DNA of 21,274 nucleotides from Gammaproteobacteria bacterium UBA6173 (GTDB lineage Bacteria > Pseudomonadota > Gammaproteobacteria > Pseudomonadales > Pseudohongiellaceae): positions 1-21,274 of the forward strand of contig DITX01000071.1 in the NCBI GenBank assembly GCA_002422225.1, read 5' to 3'. The stretch's first letter is position 1; every line of letters starts with the position of its first letter. Shown here piece after piece: positions 16,535 to 21,274 of this stretch. The notes beneath the pieces were generated by a model that worked only from the letters and a program-made list of their open reading frames with translations, was not told the origin of the DNA and ran no database searches. The translations under genes were made by a program, and so were the position numbers.

Positions 16535-19500
16535 ATGTCCAAGTTCTTTATTAATCGCCCAGTTTTTGCGTGGGTGATCGCCATTGCTATTATGCTGGCC
16601 GGCGCGCTGTCCATTCTACGTCTGCCAATTGAACTGTATCCCGGCATTGCGCCACCCTCAGTCACCATCAGTGCCATGTATCCGGGCGCCTCGGCGCAGA
16701 CGGTTGAAAACAGTGTGACGCAGGTGATCGAACAGCGCCTGACTGGTATCGATAATCTGCGTTATTTTGTATCCAACAGCTCCGATGGCTCCGTAATGAT
16801 TACTCTGACCTTTGAGCCTGATGCGGACCCGGACATTGCGCAGGTTCAGGTACAGAATAAGGTGCAAGGCGCTTTGTCCCAGCTGCCGCAGGAAGTGCAG
16901 GCACTGGGCGTTACTGTTAACAAAGCCAATAGCAACTTTCTATTGGTGGCGGGGTTTACTTCGACGGATGGAAGCCTGAGTCTACAATATGTGGGCGACT
17001 TGGTAACTTCCACAGTTCAGGACGTCATCTCCCGCGTTAATGGCGTAGGTAGCGTCACCGTGTTTGCAGAGCCGCACGCCATGCGTATCTGGCTGAACCC
17101 TGAAAAAATGCTGGCTTACTCCTTATCTGTAATGGATGTGCAGGCCGCTATTCAGGCACAGAACACCGATGTATCTGCGGGCCAATTGGGTGGTTTGCCC
17201 GCGGTAGCCGGCCAGCAGATCAACGCCACTATTTCAGCACAATCACGCTTGCAAACAGTGGAAGAGTTTGAGCGCATTCTGGTGCGTGTTAACTCGGACG
17301 GCTCACAGCTGCGACTGGCCGATGTGGCACGTGTGGAGTTGGGCTCACAGGGTTACAGTCAGGTTGCACGCTACAAAGGCCGTCCCGCTGCAGGCATCGC
17401 GGTGACCTTGAGCACTGGAGCCAACGCTCTGGAAACTGCGCAGGCCGTGAAAGACCGAATCGAAGCCATGCGCGACTCGCTGCCAGCCAATATTGAAGTG
17501 GTTTACCCCAACGATTCCACGCCCTTTGTGCGCGTCTCTATCGAAAGCGTGGTCATGACGTTGATTGAAGCCTTTGTGCTGGTGTTTATTGTGATGTTTG
17601 TGTTCTTGCAGAACATACGTGCCACCATCATCCCGGCCATTGCAGTCCCGGTGGTATTGCTGGGCACCTTTGCTGTGCTGCTGGCTTTTGGTTATTCGAT
17701 TAACACACTGACCATGTACGCGGTTGTTTTGTGCATTGGGTTGTTGGTGGACGACGCCATTGTGGTGGTGGAAAACGTTGAGCGTCTGATGCACGAGGAA
17801 GGTTTGTCGCCACGCGAAGCCACCATACAATCCATGAGCCAGATTTCCGGCGCATTGATCGGCATCGCGCTGGTACTGGCCGCCGTATTTGTTCCGATGG
17901 CATTTTTTGAAGGCTCAGCCGGTGTGATTTATCGCCAGTTCTCGGTCACCATGATTACCGCCATCAGCCTGTCGGTCTTCGTGGCTATGGTGTTGTCGCC
18001 CACGCTGTGTATCGCCTTTCTGCGCCCGTCCAGACATCATGGTGAAGAAGGTCAGCGAAAAGGGTTCTTTGGCGCCTTTAACCGCGGCTTCGACAAACTG
18101 AGAAGCTTCTACATAGGATGCAGCTCATATATGGCGCGTCGTATTATCCGGTTTTCGGCACTGTATATCGGACTGGTTGTGATCATGGGCTTCCTATTTA
18201 TACGCCTGCCAGGTTCATTCCTGCCAGACGAAGATCAAGGCATTCTGTTTTTCCAGGTCACGACTCCACCCGGCGCAACTATTGAGCGCACACTGGAAAG
18301 TGTCAAACTGGTAGAGCAGTACATGCTGGAACAGGAAGGCGACAACGTTGAACACATGCTGACTGTCAGCGGTTTCAATTTTGCCGGTATGGCGCAGAAC
18401 GCAGCGATTGGCTTTATCATGCTGAAGGATTGGGACGAGCGTCCTGATGAAGATCAGTCGGTATTCGCCATCGCACAGCGTGCCACGGGCGCCTTTGGTG
18501 GGATACGTGACGCTATGGCGTTTGCATTTTTCCCGCCTCCGATTCAGGAACTGGGCAATGCCTCCGGTTTTGATATGCAGCTGATTGACCTGACCGGACA
18601 GGGCCACGATGCGCTGGTGGCAGCGCGTAACGAAGTGTTGGGCAAAGCCAACCAGAACCCGGCGTTGTTTGGCGTGCGTCTGAATGGTTTTGAAGACGTG
18701 CCTCAGTTTAAAGTGGACATTGATACCGAGCGTGCAACAGCGCTGGGGATTTCACAAGCCGAGATCAACCAGACGCTACAGGCTGCATGGGGCTCACGCT
18801 ACATCAGCGACTTTATTGATAACGGCCGTATCAAGCGGGTTTATGTGATGGCTGATGCCGAGTTTCGGATGTTGCCAGAAGATATCGGCCGCTGGTATGT
18901 GCGCAACAGCAATGGCGAGATGATTTCGTTTAACGAATTTGCCACCACGCGTTGGACCTACGGCTCGCCACTGCTGACGCGCTTTAACGGCAGCTCCTCA
19001 GCCAATATTCAGGGCTCACCGGCGCTGGGTGTCAGCTCAGGTGTAGCCATGGATGAAATGGAGCGCATTGTGAGCGAACTCGACGGTGGGTTTGGCCTGC
19101 AATGGTCAGGTATCTCGTACGAGGAAAGGCTTACCGGCTCGCAGGCCCCTGCACTGTATGCACTGTCGATTCTGATTGTATTCCTGTGCCTGGCCGCGCT
19201 GTATGAAAGTTGGTCGGTGCCGTTTGCCATTATTTTTGTGGTGCCGCTGGGTATTATGGGTGCCGTTGTTGCCAGTCTGCTACAGGGCATGGCCAACGAC
19301 GTCTACTTTCAGGTCGCATTGTTGACGTCGATTGGTTTGTCAGCTAAAAATGCGATTCTGATCGTGGAATTCGCCAAAAAACTGATCGAGGACGGGCAAG
19401 GTGTTTTCGAAGCCACAATGACAGCGACCAAACAACGTTTCCGTCCCATCATCATGACTTCTATGGCGTTCATGCTTGGCGTGTTGCCCATGGCAATCGC

Positions 19501-19636
19501 CACCGGTGCCGGTTCTGCCAGTCAGAATGCCATAGGTGTGGGTGTGCTGGGCGGTATGTTCTCAGCGACTTATCTGGTTACCTTCTTTGTACCTTTCTTT
19601 TATATCGCGGTGATGAGGATGCTTCGACGTCACTAA
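16535..19636 (+). CDS. RND multidrug efflux transporter (HAE1, AcrB/MexB-like)
   Basis: A 1033-residue proton-driven inner-membrane pump, full length for the HAE1 group. The N-terminus MSKFFINRPVFAWVIAIAIM is typical. The transmembrane proton relay is intact: D406-D407 in GLLVDDAIVVVENVERLM of helix 4 and K938 in GLSAKNAILIVEF of helix 10, equivalent to D407/D408/K940 of AcrB. Two large periplasmic loops lie between helices 1-2 and 7-8 as expected. It should work as a trimer with the adaptor encoded just upstream. No outer-membrane channel gene (TolC/OprM type) follows, so the channel is probably encoded elsewhere. Substrates cannot be predicted from sequence. Only a weak GGGA ribosome-binding site precedes the ATG. 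Confidence 0.96.
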   Translation: MSKFFINRPVFAWVIAIAIMLAGALSILRLPIELYPGIAPPSVTISAMYPGASAQTVENSVTQVIEQRLTGIDNLRYFVSNSSDGSVMITLTFEPDADPDIAQVQVQNKVQGALSQLPQEVQALGVTVNKANSNFLLVAGFTSTDGSLSLQYVGDLVTSTVQDVISRVNGVGSVTVFAEPHAMRIWLNPEKMLAYSLSVMDVQAAIQAQNTDVSAGQLGGLPAVAGQQINATISAQSRLQTVEEFERILVRVNSDGSQLRLADVARVELGSQGYSQVARYKGRPAAGIAVTLSTGANALETAQAVKDRIEAMRDSLPANIEVVYPNDSTPFVRVSIESVVMTLIEAFVLVFIVMFVFLQNIRATIIPAIAVPVVLLGTFAVLLAFGYSINTLTMYAVVLCIGLLVDDAIVVVENVERLMHEEGLSPREATIQSMSQISGALIGIALVLAAVFVPMAFFEGSAGVIYRQFSVTMITAISLSVFVAMVLSPTLCIAFLRPSRHHGEEGQRKGFFGAFNRGFDKLRSFYIGCSSYMARRIIRFSALYIGLVVIMGFLFIRLPGSFLPDEDQGILFFQVTTPPGATIERTLESVKLVEQYMLEQEGDNVEHMLTVSGFNFAGMAQNAAIGFIMLKDWDERPDEDQSVFAIAQRATGAFGGIRDAMAFAFFPPPIQELGNASGFDMQLIDLTGQGHDALVAARNEVLGKANQNPALFGVRLNGFEDVPQFKVDIDTERATALGISQAEINQTLQAAWGSRYISDFIDNGRIKRVYVMADAEFRMLPEDIGRWYVRNSNGEMISFNEFATTRWTYGSPLLTRFNGSSSANIQGSPALGVSSGVAMDEMERIVSELDGGFGLQWSGISYEERLTGSQAPALYALSILIVFLCLAALYESWSVPFAIIFVVPLGIMGAVVASLLQGMANDVYFQVALLTSIGLSAKNAILIVEFAKKLIEDGQGVFEATMTATKQRFRPIIMTSMAFMLGVLPMAIATGAGSASQNAIGVGVLGGMFSATYLVTFFVPFFYIAVMRMLRRH

Positions 19637-19712
19637 TCTGCGGCCTCACTACTTCGTTCACTTTGTTTATGATCAAGACTGTTACCAAAATAAGAAAAGC
19701 AGGGTTGTTTGT

Positions 19713-19873
19713 ATGAACCACAACAATATAGCGATTATCACCGCATTTATTCAGGCGTGGAGTCGACTGGATGCCAATGAACTGGCATATTTGAAATGAA
19801 CGCTGGCAAGATTCAGGAATGGCGGGATTATTTTGATCTGGCAACCTACCGTTATGCCATGTCGGGCGGCTAA
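19713..19873 (+). pseudogene. Limonene-1,2-epoxide hydrolase/SnoaL-like remnant with internal deletion
   Basis: Two short pieces in different frames carry opposite ends of one small fold. The first (19713-19796) reads MNHNNIAIITAF then IQAWSRLDANELAY, the opening helix of LEH/SnoaL-like proteins. It runs into TGA at 19797. The second (19796-19873) reads NAGKIQEWRDYFDLATY and ends in TAA. Its GKIxxWRDYFD block is the C-terminal signature of limonene-epoxide-hydrolase relatives. Only about 53 residues remain of an expected 125-150, so the middle of the gene has been deleted near 19790-19797. This accounts for much of the 273-bp gap before the PEBP gene. The family assignment rests on these two motifs. 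Confidence 0.7.
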
Positions 19874-19909
19874 GACCGACTTTTAGAAACAGAAACAAGG
19901 AAAGAAAAC

Positions 19910-20491
19910 ATGAGCGTTTTCAAAAAAATCTTTGCAACTTTGGTGATGACGATGATGGCTGCAGCAACTCAGGCGCAAGCGCCTGCCAACTTTATGCTGA
20001 ATGTAGATGGTTTTGACGATGGCGCGGATATTCCCGTGCGTTTCACGCAGGCGGCAGAAGGTGCAGCACCCGGTGGTGGTACGTCGCCCGCTCTTAGCTG
20101 GGTTAATGTTCCCGAAGGCACTCAGAGTTTTGTGGTCAATATGGTTGATCTGGATTTCGCACCTAACCGGGGTACAAAAACCCAGGTACACTGGGTGGTA
20201 TGGAACATCCCGGGTGATACCAGCGGTCTCGCCGAGGGCCAGCCAGCAGGGGATCAGCTCCCCAATGGCGCCTCACAAATCAGCGCCACTGGCCGTGTAT
20301 ACCGTGGCCCGGGCGCGCCAGCAACCCGCCCGAAACACCACTACCTGTTTGAAGTGTATGCGCTGGCGACAAGCATCGACGTGACGGCAAGTGATGATCC
20401 GATTGCAACCCGTGATGCGGTGATGGCTGCCATGGAAGGTCAGGTGCTGGCCAAATCGGTGTACATGGGCCGCTTCCACCGCCCTCAGTAA
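19910..20491 (+). CDS. Secreted PEBP-like protein (YbhB/YbcL, Raf-kinase-inhibitor-like)
   Basis: A 193-residue phosphatidylethanolamine-binding-protein-fold protein. Residues 1-24 are a Sec signal peptide (positively charged SVFKK, hydrophobic core, cleavage likely after TQAQA), so it should be periplasmic. Family motifs include SPALSWVNVPEGTQSFVV, MVDLDFAP with the D-x-D ligand-pocket element, HWVVWNIPGDT, and the late GPGAP ... HHYLFEVYAL. A strong AAGGAA precedes the ATG. Bacterial members have no firmly established role, and the eukaryotic name should not be read as kinase inhibition here. It stands alone between two decayed genes. Confidence 0.92.
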   Translation: MSVFKKIFATLVMTMMAAATQAQAPANFMLNVDGFDDGADIPVRFTQAAEGAAPGGGTSPALSWVNVPEGTQSFVVNMVDLDFAPNRGTKTQVHWVVWNIPGDTSGLAEGQPAGDQLPNGASQISATGRVYRGPGAPATRPKHHYLFEVYALATSIDVTASDDPIATRDAVMAAMEGQVLAKSVYMGRFHRPQ

Positions 20492-20507
20492 CCACTGTTT
20501 TCAGATA

Positions 20508-20855
20508 TCACAAATAGCAACTGCCTGCGCCAGCCGTATGGTAATAACCAAACCATTGATGATGATCACGAATGGTTCTGATCACATCACCTTCCTGAAC
20601 CTGCATGTGGCAGATGTCGCACAGCAACTTGAAGTTTGGCGATCCAATTCGTTGGCATAACTCAATGCCCCCAGGCTGAGCTGTCGCACATATAATCAGG
20701 ATGATCAATTTTGCTGTTAAACGGTTCCATGTGGATCACAATGTTATTGCGCTCGGCCAGACTCATGATCTGTTTTAGTCCATCAGCGCAGTGCTGCAGC
20801 CCTTGTTTGAGCCAGCGCCATGAGTGCTGAGAACCTGCATTTGTGATGTATTTAT
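20508..20855 (-). pseudogene. Hydroxypyruvate-isomerase-like TIM-barrel gene fragment
   Basis: The 351-bp gap between the PEBP and YqaA genes carries, on the - strand, an internal fragment of a hydroxypyruvate isomerase (Hyi) type sugar isomerase. In one frame it reads CADGLKQIMSLAERNN, then IVIHMEPFNSKIDHPDYMCD up to SAWG. After a one-base shift in the C-run at 20668-20672 (+ strand) it continues IELCQRIGSPNFKLLCD, then HMQVQEGDVIRTIRDHHQ and GYYHTAG. The active-site Glu (HMEPFNSK) and the metal-site Asp (CDICHMQ, usually DIYHMQ) remain readable. About 115 of roughly 260 residues survive. The N-terminal half and the C-terminus after HTAG are gone. The upstream boundary near 20855 is approximate. 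Confidence 0.8.
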
Positions 20856-21265
20856 CCCTGGCATTGACCGGATTTCTTGCGGCGACTCTGTTCCCGGCAT
20901 CATCAGAAGTGTTGCTATTGACGCTGTTTAAGCAAGGCTACACCCCTTGGCTGCTGTGGTTGGCAGCCACTGCGGGTAATACCTTGGGCTCCTGCCTGAA
21001 CTGGTATCTAGGTTGTCAACTTGTGAAATTTCGAGACAAATCCTGGTTTCCGGTAACGGCAGAACAGCTCAGTCGCGCGCAGCATCAATTTAATCATTAT
21101 GGGGTATGGAGTCTTTTGCTGGCGTGGTTACCCGTTGTGGGAGACCCACTTACCTTTGTCGCAGGCGCACTCAAGGTGCGATTTTGGCTGTTCCTTTTGC
21201 TGGTGGCGGTCGGCAAAAGTCTGCGCTACGCTGTACTCATTTTTCTGGCAAGCCGCCTGATGTAA
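20843..21265 (+). CDS. yqaA: YqaA-family (DedA/VTT-like) inner-membrane protein
   Basis: A 140-residue hydrophobic protein matching E. coli YqaA in length and pattern. Visible elements are ATLFPASSEVLLLTLF near the N-terminus, the AATAGNTLGSCLNWYLG segment and the conserved membrane-embedded LLLAWLPVVGDPLTFVAGAL, followed by GKSLRYAV. Four or so membrane helices are expected. A stop codon in frame at 20828 limits the start to the GTG at 20843 or the ATG at 20846, and the upstream GAGAA is only a weak ribosome-binding site. Its 5' end overlaps the edge of the antisense Hyi-like remnant, so its promoter must lie in that decayed gene. Function is uncertain. DedA-superfamily proteins are linked to lipid scrambling or flipping. 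Confidence 0.88.
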   Translation: MMYLSLALTGFLAATLFPASSEVLLLTLFKQGYTPWLLWLAATAGNTLGSCLNWYLGCQLVKFRDKSWFPVTAEQLSRAQHQFNHYGVWSLLLAWLPVVGDPLTFVAGALKVRFWLFLLLVAVGKSLRYAVLIFLASRLM

Positions 21266-21274
21266 CTTTTAACC

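Overview
The window reads as a typical bacterial chromosome segment, most likely from a gammaproteobacterium (possibly marine). The reasons are a 650-residue biosynthetic SpeA next to an agmatinase, an AcrR-like/RND efflux cassette, a BarA-like hybrid kinase and a YqaA-type membrane protein. This assignment is inferred from gene content only. No tRNA, rRNA, CRISPR array or insertion sequence was seen.

Region 1 (1-4452, + strand) is a tight gene run: agmatinase (5' end outside the window), arginine decarboxylase speA, a small VOC-fold protein and an acetyl-CoA hydrolase/transferase-family CoA-transferase. The first two genes make putrescine from arginine via agmatine. The role of the last two in that setting is unknown. 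Region 2 (4460-9204, - strand) is a two-gene signalling unit: a REC/HD-GYP response regulator followed by a very large membrane hybrid histidine kinase (5TM, three PAS, HisKA, HATPase, REC, Hpt). It probably links a membrane or cytoplasmic signal to c-di-GMP breakdown.

Region 3 (9429-13920, + strand) encodes an ABC ATPase and a 1194-residue protein that fuses a two-module ABC-2-like permease to an extracytoplasmic M1-type zinc peptidase domain. The peptidase has an altered zinc-motif spacing (HExxH-x19-E) and no recognisable GxMEN motif. Functionally this is the least understood system in the window.

Region 4 (13921-21265) is an accessory area. A divergent tetR / RND adaptor / RND pump cassette is organised around a perfect 52-bp palindrome that carries TATAAT on both strands and has an AcrR-operator-like core. 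On both sides lie decayed genes that conventional ORF calling would miss: a phytanoyl-CoA-dioxygenase-family pseudogene (nonsense codon, frameshift, 17-bp tandem duplication), a limonene-epoxide-hydrolase/SnoaL-like remnant with a large internal deletion, and a hydroxypyruvate-isomerase-like fragment on the - strand. Between and after them are intact genes for a secreted PEBP (YbhB/YbcL) protein and a YqaA/DedA-like membrane protein.
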